60,814 nucleotides of DNA. It comes from Tubiluchus corallicola. Taxonomy: Eukaryota > Priapulida > Priapulimorpha > Priapulimorphida > Tubiluchidae. Shown piece by piece: positions 12,997-22,820 of this stretch (the first letter of the stretch is position 1; every line of letters starts with the position of its first letter). Position numbers and translations under genes: made by a program. Below the pieces are notes generated by a model, which was not told the origin of the DNA, did no database searches, and worked only from the letters and a program-made list of their open reading frames with translations. The stretch spans positions 1 to 60,814 of the forward strand of contig JAQGDQ010001125.1 in assembly GCA_030141605.1 (NCBI GenBank), written 5' to 3'.

Positions 12997-13420
12997 CAGG
13001 GGTGTGCAAAGTGCGACCCGGGCGATTAATTGAGTGTATCCAGCTGAAGTCCGTGCCACGATCCCAAAGATAGTGCGGGTAGTTTTTTCTACTATATCGG
13101 ATGCCATTAACCCTTACAAGACGGTTGTAGCTTAATGTCACTGTACTACACAGACTGTGTGATACACATTACTAATATGCATTGTAATGAAATTACCACT
13201 ATCTGTCCTGAAAGTAGAAATATATGGTTTGTAATATAAATTTTAATAACTTCTAAAATAGTTTCTTGGGTGTAGTACTAATGATGTACGCAGGTCGGAT
13301 GCAAAAAAATCGTAATTAGGCCTTTCTGTACTTGGCTCCTTGATCAAACTGCCTGTGGCCCGCAGGAATTGCGGGAAAGTTTAATGTGGCCCGGCTAGTC
13401 AGATAATTTGCACACCCTTG
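12997..13420 (-). mobile_element. hAT-type MITE, copy B (internally deleted)
   Basis: The same family as copy A in reverse orientation, from CAGGGGTGTGCAAAG to CACACCCTTG. It is 424 bp long and lacks about 60 bp just inside the first terminus compared with the other reverse copy at 19455. The flanking octamers GCCTAACA and GCTTAAAA match at 6 of 8 positions, as expected of an older insertion. Confidence 0.88.
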
Positions 13421-14680
13421 GCTTAAAATATAAACATTTTTCCTATTATTGCGGGATTACTGCCGGTTCTGATTTGACACGGTTAATTAGGACTTTAGCT
13501 AATCAGCCAGAAAAACGGCTCATTCGTTAATTTTCTACACTTGATTAATGCCAGTGAAAGAACAGCTGTATCACAGGTGTGATCAGCCAGGTATTAATAA
13601 TTAATCACCACGGCATCGGCAGCCATTAACTGTGATGCCTATTTCGAGTGATTAATAAATAAAGATAGAAGTTAGCGCATTAATTAGTAAAGCTACTAAA
13701 CGAGCGGCTATAACAGATGGTGTTGAATGTAGGTAAAGTACATTATCAGACACACTGAATAGTAGAAAGAGATTCCGTGCATCAGTTTTGTAGCTTTCTT
13801 AGAGAGTATGGTTGCCATACTGAGAAAACTATTCACAGATTTTAAGACTTATTTTGTCAATCACAAAAGCGGGAAAAAAGAGCTCTGTTCTTTAATTACA
13901 AAACCAGACCCAATCTTAAACTGTGGGTCAAAACAATCTACCCAAAACAAATAAAATATTGAAAGGAAACACACTATTTTTTTCAAAAATGACTTACTTG
14001 AAAGAATTATTACTACAAAAACACAATTTCACGTTCGCGCCACTAGTTCTTCGCTGTTACATGCATTTTGCCATTAGGTAGTTAGATGGGCACTAGCGCC
14101 TGCATTTCAGAAATGCATTGCACAAGAAACAGGTGCTGTACCTCTCAGATCAGGTGTGTTACTTTGTGATGAACTACGCATGTTTGACAGCTCATGCGTG
14201 AGCACAGTGGCAAATTTGAAATTCGCATTTTTATCTTAAACATGCCTAGTTTTAGTACAACACACTGAATATCTTACAGTAGCATTGTACTTTAATTTCT
14301 GCTTTCGCAAACACATGCAACATGCTCGTGGAATATTTTTGCAGTTGAAAATTATGTTAGTTTGTGATGTCATCAATAGTTGGGCTCGCCGTTAATTAAT
14401 TAAGTTTTTAATCAATTATTTTAACGATCAGAAACACTTTTGCAATATTAATCGTGTTAAAATATCGGACTTGAAAAAGGGGTCGTATAAGGTACATACA
14501 CATACGTCTTCCTTTAAGCAGACATACGTGCACGTTTGGTTTGTATCTGTGAAAATTGTACACGAAAATTTGCAATAGCTAGGCTAAGAACAACAAAGAG
14601 GCATAAAGTAAAGAATTGTTATGATTTTTACAAGTTTGCGAAAGAAATTCTCGGTTCAAATAATAAGTTACAAACAGAAC
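13421..14680. other. Intergenic with dispersed-repeat copy
   Basis: No gene is seen. About 14340-14520 is related to the repeat at 4860-5040 (TTAGTTTGTGATGTCATC, CCGTTAATTAA, CTTCCTTTAAGC). The rest is unassigned. Confidence 0.45.
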
Positions 14681-14684
14681 CTAG

Positions 14685-15245
14685 ACACTGGGGGGGGGGC
14701 AAGCCAGCCCAACTCAGTGCCGGTCCCAAACCCGGATAAATAGGGAGGGTTAGGGGCAGGAAGGGCATCCACCTGTAAAAACTGCGCCAAAACCTTCTAT
14801 GAATGAGTCGGTGAGACTTAAAGTTAAAGTCCACAAAAAAGTGGTCAGACCCGCTCTAATCTATGGGCTGGAAGCAGCTTCTCTAAAGAAGACAGAGGAG
14901 AAGAAAATGGGTGTGGTGGAGATGAGGATGTTGAGATGGATGGTGGGAATAACAAGAAGAGATAAAATTAGAAATAATAATATCAGAGGAACAGTAAAAG
15001 TAGTGGAAGCCTCCTGAAAAGAAGAGTCGGAGAAGATCATGTGGGAAGGGAGGTCATGGAAATGGAAGTGCTGGGAAATAGAACAAGAGGATGCCACAAG
15101 CGGAGATGGATTGAATGTATTAATGGAGACCTTAGAGAGAAGAACATAAATGAAGAGATGGTCAACAACAGGAATGAGTGGAGAAGACTCATTCACAACG
15201 GCGACCCCGCATAGGGAAAAGCTGGGAAGAAGAAGAAGAAGAAAC
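14685..15245 (+). mobile_element. RTE-like LINE fragment (reverse transcriptase C-terminus)
   Basis: The plus strand encodes a decayed stretch typical of the region after the catalytic reverse transcriptase domain of RTE/BovB-type LINEs: KVVRPALIYGLEA, then MRMLRWMVGITRRDKIRNN and IRG, followed by a stop and frameshifts. The element ends with GGCGACCCCGCATAGGG, a GGGAAAAGCTGGG motif and a (GAA)n tail, the usual 3' end of such elements. Upstream at 14700-14790 is a second conserved LINE 3' motif (CCCGGATAAATAGGGAGGG, GGAAGGGCATCC). Having that motif before the RT piece suggests two truncated fragments joined, or an internal rearrangement. The fragment is not functional. Confidence 0.8.
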
Positions 15246-15249
15246 AGCA

Positions 15250-15416
15250 CACCTTTAATAGTGGAAATGAAATAATTAAACGCGCTGCTTTTCAACAACA
15301 GTACAGAAACGTGGAAAAAATCTTTTTCCTACATTGAGAAAGTAATCGGCGCTTGGAACAAATTTCTTCAAACACTTTTTAGGAACGAATTATGAACGAA
15401 AACAGAGGTATGACTG
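15250..15416 (-). mobile_element. Mariner-type MITE end, truncated
   Basis: Read on the minus strand from 15416, it begins CAGTCATACCTCTGTTTTCG, continues with an ATTCGTTCCT motif and is preceded by TA. This matches the terminus of the complete MITE at 43138-43641 (CAGTAGTACCTCTGTTTTCG). The other end is not found. Confidence 0.6.
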
Positions 15417-15603
15417 TACTTAGAACTAATGATGCTTGGCTTACACGGGGACAGTAATTTAGAATCATCTACCTGTTCATATACGTCACCGTGAAAGTGC
15501 CAGATTGATTAAAAGTCAAGTGAAAAAACAGGTAATTACTACGAGATGTACTGTTCGTGAAAATTAAATAAGCCAAAATGACCTTAGTGCCTTAATAAGC
15601 CTG

Positions 15604-15686
15604 TAACTTTTATAGGCAAGAAAATGTATGTTTTGGATCTTAAACTAAAATGAGATTGAGTCTGATCAATCGACCCGTTTTCCTTT
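15604..15686. repeat. Dispersed repeat, copy 2
   Basis: Close match in the same orientation to 4952-5034. It runs straight into the piggyBac-type MITE at 15689. Confidence 0.75.
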
Positions 15687-15688
15687 CA

Positions 15689-16141
15689 CCCTTTCATGCC
15701 CGTTGTATCCCGTGGGATACGAGAATATTTTCTACCTCTGAAATTAATAAAATTTTAAAACTGACAGTTATTTGATCTGTTAATAGTTATTTTGATTTAA
15801 GCCAATAACAATAGACTAAAAATGGTGATAAAATGGCAAACTAGAAAATCTACATAGCATAAAAACTGCGCAAGGTACAGTACTTTAGAGACAACTTTGT
15901 ACAGATCAGCATAGCATGCATACTAAATGTCTTAAATACTTTAAAATATTATCAGCAGTTGCAAAATGAAGCACATTTTATGCTTCCATTGAATCTGAAT
16001 GTATCCCGTGGGATACAGGCTATGTTTAGCACGTGGCACAAGTAGAAAAAATAATTATGTGTAAACAAGATGGACATACTGAACAAAAGTACCAAGCCAA
16101 AAAAATGTTTCTTGTTAAAAAATAATTTGGGACTGAAAGGG
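15689..16141. mobile_element. piggyBac-type MITE, copy 2 (inverted relative to copy 1)
   Basis: A 453-bp element runs from CCCTTTCATGCCC to GGGACTGAAAGGG and is the reverse complement of the family member at 5066-5489. The right flank is TTAA (16142-16145); the left is TTCA, one mutation away. It contains the hairpin-forming 16-mer GTATCCCGTGGGATAC twice (about 15707 and 16001). The first copy retains only degraded versions. It has no coding capacity. Confidence 0.85.
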
Positions 16142-16145
16142 TTAA

Positions 16146-18301
16146 GTTGGATGGAAAATGTATGTAATGTGTCATCTCAATACACTTAAATGTGTGTAGT
16201 GTGTATGAAAGTACCTAAAATATGTAAATATGTTATCAATCCATGATTTAACATGACAGCATAACAACTTCAAACTGCGGCAGTTTGATGTGCAAATTCA
16301 GGAGCAAAAATATACCTGGAAAATGTAGGAAAATGGGGAAAATGTTCCCTATAAAATTAAGTACAAAAACGAGCTTAGTAATTAATGCATGTTTTGCACG
16401 AAAGTCTATTTAGCTGACATCAGCTTGGCACTAAGCTTCACGTCAATACAAGGAAAATCTAGAAAGCAGCTTAGCGTCAGAGTATTCTGACTGCTCGCAT
16501 GCACAGCGTGCTGCATTGATTCTAGCAAGTGTTTTAAAAACCACATCAATACGGGGTAGTCTAAGCGCAGCCGGTCAATCGGTGCATTAGCAATTGTAAA
16601 CAATGAATCGTGCAACACAGCAATAACTGCACATGGAAAAAGGCTACTTATTAAAGCGAGTTGGGAAACGGGAGGGGGTCCTTTTTTTTCAGAAGCTGAC
16701 TTCTATCAATCAGAAAATATCACAGCATGAAGAGAATGTATAGCACTTCCACAACTGCACTTAGTCTTTCCATCGGGTCAGACTATGCATTAAAATATAA
16801 AAACAGCTGAATAATATAACCCGCATTCAATGTAGAGGCGTGCATAAGAATACTCAAGCACTACCAATTACCTAAAGATTGCAAACTGGAGTTGGATGCA
16901 TGCCATGTTAGATTTCTCTCTGACACCTTCAGGTCTACATTGCTGCATTTAATGTAGAGGCATGTATGCATACAGCCCAGTGCGCCTAAACTAATAGGAA
17001 CGTAGTGCATAAGAATACTGAAGCACTACTAATTACCTAAAGATTGCAAACTGGAGTTGGATGCATGCCATGTTAGACTTCTCTCTGATACTTTCAGGTC
17101 TACATTGCTGGCAATGTGTCAGTCAATTTTTGTGTAAAGGTATTTATGAAATTCTTCTCTAGAATGACGGAAAAATACAGCAATATGTGATGTACAGAGT
17201 GGCGATTGCACATGTGCAGTAGGTACGCTTTTCTAATGAAAGAGCATTTTCTAATTCTTACCAGTTGTATGAATGTCGTTAGCTTCATACGTTTGAAAAT
17301 TTCATCTTTCTTGAATCTGTAGTCTGAAACAATATAAAAAGAACGTGTTACAATTAGTAGCAAAGGTGATGCACTTGGAGTGATTTTAAAGCTGATGATA
17401 CATCAAAGGGTCCAGCATCTGGTCTGGCTTGCAGCATTCAGGATCTGTCTAATGGCTTCTGGCATCCAGCGTTCAGCACTCATTGGGTAATGAGTTAAAA
17501 GACAAAATACTAAGACAAGATTTATTTCCCTTAGCTCATTTAACAAACAACATTAACACTAACGGCTATTTAGAGACTTACAATTACAACAATTGGTAAG
17601 GACGCAACATGTAAACAATGAATAACACGTAGGGTAAATGTCCTGTGAGGGCAGCCACAAGTTTTGAACTCAAGATTGAGTGGCTGCAGTCCGAAATCTA
17701 AACCTTTTCCGTGTACAAGAACATTTAATCCAATAGAGAAGGGGTGCAGGTAAGAAAAGATGCTGATTTACCAGAAAGTTTTGGGTCAATTGGAATGGTA
17801 ACATTCCAGTATGCAGGACTAACAAGTTTTGGTGTAGAAAGCGACCACCTTTTCTGTGTAGAAGAACACTAAATCCTTGGAATAAAGGAAGGAGTTCAAC
17901 AGAAGAAAGTATTCCATGCTTGTACAATGGCATCGATGCTAATTCTGAATGCTATTAATCAGTAATGGCTGCATTCCTCATAACTGACCCCGGGTCACAC
18001 TCAGAGAACAATAATAAGACTATAATACGTTTCAACAAATCTAATTTAGGAATGTTTTGGTTATGTTTCCCAGTTAAATTATGACAATATGAAAAAAAAG
18101 ATTTCAATTAGTTTGTTAACTATTTTGGAAAATTTGAGCAACTAAAAAACAAGCAATTTGAGAATTTTTAACAACTACAATATTACTATATATATATATA
18201 TCTCCCCGAAGTCCAGTACCAATTACAAGTTTTAGCAGTTTGAATATTTATCTCTCTTTACCATCAAAGAGAGAAGTTATAAATCATGCAATGAGCTACA
18301 T
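16146..18301. other. Intergenic, no gene seen
   Basis: No supported exon or RNA gene. It contains the duplicated block at 16825-17115 and an (AT)n tract at about 18187-18202. Confidence 0.4.
16825..17115. repeat. Tandem duplication, about 125-165 bp
   Basis: The segment from TGCATAAGAATACT through ATTACCTAAAGATTGCAAAC to TTCAGGTCTACATTGCTG occurs twice, starting at 16841 and 17006. The spacer between the copies is longer than the unit shared with the first copy. Confidence 0.88.
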
Positions 18302-18782
18302 CAGGGGTGTGCAAATTATCTGACTAGCCGGGCCACATTAAACTTTCCCGCAATTCCTACGGGCCACAAGAAGTTTGATCAAGGAGCCAAGTACAGAAAG
18401 GCCTAATAACGATTTTTTTGCATCCGATCTGCGTACATCATTACTACTACACTCAAGAAACTATTTTAGAAGTTATTAAAATTTATATTACAAACATATA
18501 TTTCTACTTTCAGGACAGATAGTGGTAATTTCATTACAATGCATATTAGTAATGTGTATCACACAGTCTGTGTAGTACAGTGACGTTAAGCTACAACCGT
18601 CTTGTAAGGGTTAATGCCATCCGATCTAGTAGAAAAAACTACCCGCACTATCTTTGGGATCGTGGCTCGGACTTCAGCTGGATACACTCAATTAATCGCC
18701 CGGGCCGCACTTTCATTAGGTTGACAAATCTCTTTGCGGGCCGCACAAACTCTCTCGGCGGGCCGCAATTTGCACACCCCTG
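18302..18782 (+). mobile_element. hAT-type MITE, copy C
   Basis: A 481-bp element from CAGGGGTGTGCAAATT to AATTTGCACACCCCTG, flanked by a perfect 8-bp duplication, AGCTACAT (18294-18301 and 18783-18790). Its ends match the family consensus, so it is a young copy. Confidence 0.95.
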
Positions 18783-18994
18783 AGCTACATGGTTGTACTA
18801 ACTCTATGCCAATTATTTAAAACTTACATCCAGTGCAGTTATTGAGTATACAGTCACTTTGATGCTATCAAAAAGCACTGACAACATTTTCGAGGTATAA
18901 AATACTAACTAACTTACATATTTACACAGAAAACCACAGTATGTCACAGGCCTATATTCAGCCGACAGATTTCCATCGCTAGCACAGTGGTCCA

Positions 18995-19421
18995 CAGGGT
19001 TCCAACAAAATTTTAAAATAAATTTCCCCGACTTTTCCCTGACCAAATATTGATTTTCCATAATCAAGATAAGCAGAAACTGCATTACCAGTATACACAT
19101 ATTCAAACATTTTTGTGTACGGACATTCATACATATACTGATATATAATGTGTCGACCAATCTTTATTTTTGGAACACAAATTGAAACTGGGAGCCTGCC
19201 ATAACAAAATTTTATTTGAACATGTATCGCTGAAAAATATGTTTGGAAAAATAATGGCTCGCGGAGATTATTTTTGCAACCCTTTCCAATTTCCCTGACT
19301 TTTCGTCCCATTTTCATTATTTTCCCTGACTTCTTACCAAATTATCCTTTTCCCTGACCTTTCCACGAGTGTCCAGGATAGCCTGTATTTTCAAGGATTT
19401 TCCCTGGCAGTGGGAACCCTG
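18995..19421. mobile_element. Second MITE family, CAGGGTTCC termini
   Basis: A 427-bp non-coding element with inverted ends CAGGGTTCCAAC and CAGTGGGAACCCTG. Inside each end are TTTCCCTGAC-type motifs. Part of it (18998-19165, reverse strand) is repeated in opposite orientation at 38376-38535. The flanking octamers do not match cleanly, so the superfamily is uncertain; hAT-like is the best guess from the termini. Confidence 0.7.
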
Positions 19422-19454
19422 AGTGATCAGAAAGCTTCTTGTTATAACCTAGAG

Positions 19455-19940
19455 CAGGGGTGTGCAAAGTGCGGCCTGCGGGCCACTTGCGGCCCACCGA
19501 GAGATTTTGTGCGGTCCGCGAAGAGATTTGTCAACCTAATGAAAGTGCGGCCCGGGCGATTAATTGAGTGTATCCAGCTGAAGTCCATGCCACGATCCCA
19601 AAGATAGTGCGGGTAGTTTTTTCTACTAGATCAGAAGCCATTAACCCTTACAAGACGGTTGTAGCTTAATGTCACTGTACTACTCAGACTGTGTGATACA
19701 CATTACTAATATGCATTGTAATGAAATTACCAGTATCTGTCCTGAAACTAGAAATATATGGTTTGTAATATAAATTTTAATAACTTCTAAAATAGTTTCT
19801 TGAGTGTACGCAGGTCGGATGCAAAAAAATCGTTATTAGGCCTTTCTGTACTTGGCTCCTTGATCAAACTGCCTGTGGCCCGCAGGAATTGCGGGAAAGT
19901 TTAATGTGGCCCGGCCAGTCAGATAATTTGCACACCCCTG
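19455..19940 (-). mobile_element. hAT-type MITE, copy D
   Basis: A 486-bp reverse-orientation copy with ends CAGGGGTGTGCAAAG and CACACCCCTG. A perfect 8-bp duplication, ACCTAGAG, lies at 19447-19454 and 19941-19948. It sits 33 bp from the neighbouring CAGGGTTCC element, so three MITEs occupy 18302-19940. Confidence 0.95.
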
Positions 19941-19948
19941 ACCTAGAG

Positions 19949-20341
19949 ATTCGCATACAAAACAAGGTTGTTTCACAAGCAGACAATCTGCGTTTTTATA
20001 TATGGTGTACTTGTAATTGAAAAATGAAAATGTAAAAAGAAATTAGGCTACTTACGTGTGCGTAAGTACGTCACCGTTTCCACGTATTTCCTCATGCTAG
20101 CACCTGTTCAAAGAAAAAAGTCTCGTTACAAAATTCAAGAGCTTTTTTCTCGTCATAAACATTCACATTCATGTTCATGTGGGTCAAACAAACTTTGGGA
20201 CAAATACGGTAACTGATAGTTTGTTGTGCTTCTACACGGTGAATTCACACCATGTGCACTTCCCACAAGTAAATGTACACTGTCATAACTTATTGAATTC
20301 ACAAGTCTTTATAAATAGGATCTTTCAACAAACAGCACATA
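19949..20341. other. Spacer, no feature seen
   Basis: Short intergenic stretch between the MITE and the microsatellite; nothing is recognised. Confidence 0.4.
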
Positions 20342-20566
20342 ATGTCAAGCATAATAATGATGATGATGATGATGATGACGATGATGATGATGATGATGAT
20401 GATAATAATAATAAAATTGATAATGATAATATTGATAATAATAATAATAATAATAATAATATTGATAATGACAATGATAATAATAATAATAATAATAATA
20501 ATAATATTGATAATGATAATAATAATAATAATAATAATGACATTGATAATGATAATAAAAATAATG

Positions 20567-20631
<65 letters not shown>

Positions 20632-20635
20632 ATTG

Positions 20636-20720
<85 letters not shown>

Positions 20721-20749
20721 CATTGATAATGATAATAAAAATAATGATA

Positions 20750-20781
<32 letters not shown>

Positions 20782-20872
20782 GATGATAATAACAATAATG
20801 ACATTGATAATGATAATGATAAGGACAATAATAATGATGATGATGATGATGATGATGATGATAATAATAATT
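20342..20872. repeat. Compound (AAT)n/(GAT)n microsatellite, 530 bp
   Basis: Almost pure AAT with GAT, ATTGAT and GACATTGAT interruptions. The interrupted block GACATTGATAATGATAATAA is present at about 20539 and again at about 20720, showing an internal duplication of about 181 bp. All frames are open (Asn/Asp, Ile/Met, or Ser/Leu runs on the other strand), but this is a consequence of the triplet repeat and not a gene. The tract directly adjoins a retroelement-like 3' end at 20873. Confidence 0.97.
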
Positions 20873-21010
20873 TATTTTTTGCCTTCAGAATAACAATCAT
20901 AGATAGTATATAATAATGAGTTACAAAGTTTAGAGAAGGGCAGGATGGCAAAAGACCAAAAGGTCATCTAGTCTGCCATCCCTAAATAGTGAGTCTACTA
21001 AGTTCAGCAT
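20873..21010 (-). repeat. Retroelement 3'-end-like repeat, copy 2
   Basis: It contains GGGCAGGATGGC, GGTCATCTAGTCTGCCATCC and, on the minus strand, an AAATAAATTATTATTATT end that passes into the microsatellite. It matches the repeat near 7130. The microsatellite is probably the expanded tail of this insertion. Confidence 0.55.
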
Positions 21011-21159
21011 GGTGAGCAAATATTATTAGAACAAAATAAATAGAATAGAATAGGAAAACCGATCAAAATTAAATTAAAAGCAAACAATTCTGGTAAATTA
21101 TGGTATATAAACAAGCAGTGGGTTGCACTGAATATATGATGCTGACAACCTTTTCCTAG

Positions 21160-22820
21160 GGTCATGCCAACAAACTTAAGTATTTCTTTATAATCACACC
21201 TGTAAATCAAGCATCCATAGAGCCATGCTAACTAGCTAAGTAAGCTAAGTATTTCCTAGGTGATCATCATTCAAAAAAGCAATGTTAATCAGTCAAACAA
21301 TCCTTATAATCAAGTTCACAAGCTAGGCATTCAAAAAAATCATGCTAACAAGCTCTAGGCATTCCACAAAATCATGCTAACAAGCTAGGCATTCCACAAA
21401 ATCATGCTTAACAAGCCAGGCATTCCACAAAATGCATGCTAACAAGCTAAGCATTCTACAAAATCATGCTAACAAGCCAGGCACTCCACAAAATCATGCT
21501 AACAAGCCAGGCATTCCACAAAATCATGCTAACAAGCTCTAGGCATTCCACAAAATCATGCTAACAAGCTCTAGGCATTCCACAAAATCATGCTAACAAG
21601 CTAGGCATTCCACAAAATCATGCTTAACAAGCCAGGCATTCCACAAAATGCATGCCAACAAGCTAAGCATTCTACAAAATCATGCTAACAAGCCCTAGGC
21701 ATTCCACAAAATCATGCTAACAAGCCAGGCATTCCACAAAATCATGCTAACAAGCTCTAGGCATTCCACAAAATCATGCTAACAAGCTCTAGGCATTCCA
21801 CAAAATCATGCTAACAAGCCAGGCATTCCACAAAATCATGCTAACAAGCTCTAGGCATTCCACAAAATCATGCTAACAAGCTCTAGGCATTCCACAAAAT
21901 CATACTAACAAGCTAAGCATTCCACAAAATCATGCTAACAAGCTAGGCATTCCACAAAATCATGCTAACAAGCTCTAGGCATTCCACAAAATCATGCTAA
22001 CAAGCTAGGCATTGAACAAAATCATGCTAACAAGCAAAGCAATTTATAGAGTTATGACATAAGCTAAATTTCCTGAAAGTCACTAAAAATTAGATTCAAG
22101 AATTATCCAGTCATTCCAAATAGCCAACTATTTAATAGAGCCACAATAACAAACTAAGCATTTCCTAAAGTCATGCTACAACCGTACAGAGTTCATGCTA
22201 TAAAACTTGGCATTCTACACAATTACGACAACAAGCCGGACAGAACTAAATTCATGTCAGGAGACCAGCAAACAAGCTAATAATTCTCCAAGCAGTCCAT
22301 AGAGCTATCCGTGGTTACACTAACAAGCAAAGCATTTAAAACAGTCATGTTAGCAAGCAAGAGTACCTCAGAATCATGAAAATGTCGAACATTCCTAAAT
22401 AATTGCTAAAAGACAAGGCATTCTATACAGTCATGTTGACAAGCAAAGTGTTAATTAAAGGAATGTTAAGAAGCAAAGTTAACAAATCGTATCCTAAAGT
22501 CATGCTAACAAATGAAGCACTGCCTAGAAGTGTGCCAAAAAGCCAAGACGTCCTTAAAGACATCTCAGCAAGCCAAACAATATCTAGAGTTACGTTAACA
22601 ACATATGTATGCTAATGACGCATATTTCACCCAAAATTCCGTACTGTGAGCCAAGCATTTTTTAGGATTGCGATGATAAATAAAGCATTTGCAACAGTTA
22701 TGCTAACAAATAAGCATTTAGAAGAATCATGCTAAAAAGCTACGTAGCTCCAGCACTCATGAGAGAAGTGTTTCTTAAAATCATGTTAACAGACAACATC
22801 ATACGGCAGATTAACGGCAA
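21160..22820. repeat. 30-32-bp tandem array with decayed edges
   Basis: The core at about 21290-22036 has about 24 units of AACAAGCTCTAGGCATTCCA plus CAAAATCATGCT. Lengths are 30, 32 or 33 bp, depending on CTCT and TGCATG indels. On both sides (21160-21290 and 22036-22820) the motif ATGCTAACAAGC with CATT still recurs at roughly 30-45-bp spacing, but is strongly diverged. No protein is encoded. Confidence 0.92.

Noticed and set aside
14861-15298. 145-codon hydrophobic minus-strand frame
   Set aside because: It is the antisense of the RTE-like reverse transcriptase fragment and its (GAA)n tail.
18580-18783. Shared frame [12 protein letters not shown] in the MITE copies
   Set aside because: It recurs only because the hAT MITE recurs; the element is non-autonomous and the frame has no similarity to a transposase that I know.
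20179-20951. Long Asn/Asp, Ile/Met and Leu/Ser reading frames on both strands
   Set aside because: They are translations of a pure AAT/GAT microsatellite; all frames are open and the non-repeat ends are not protein-like.
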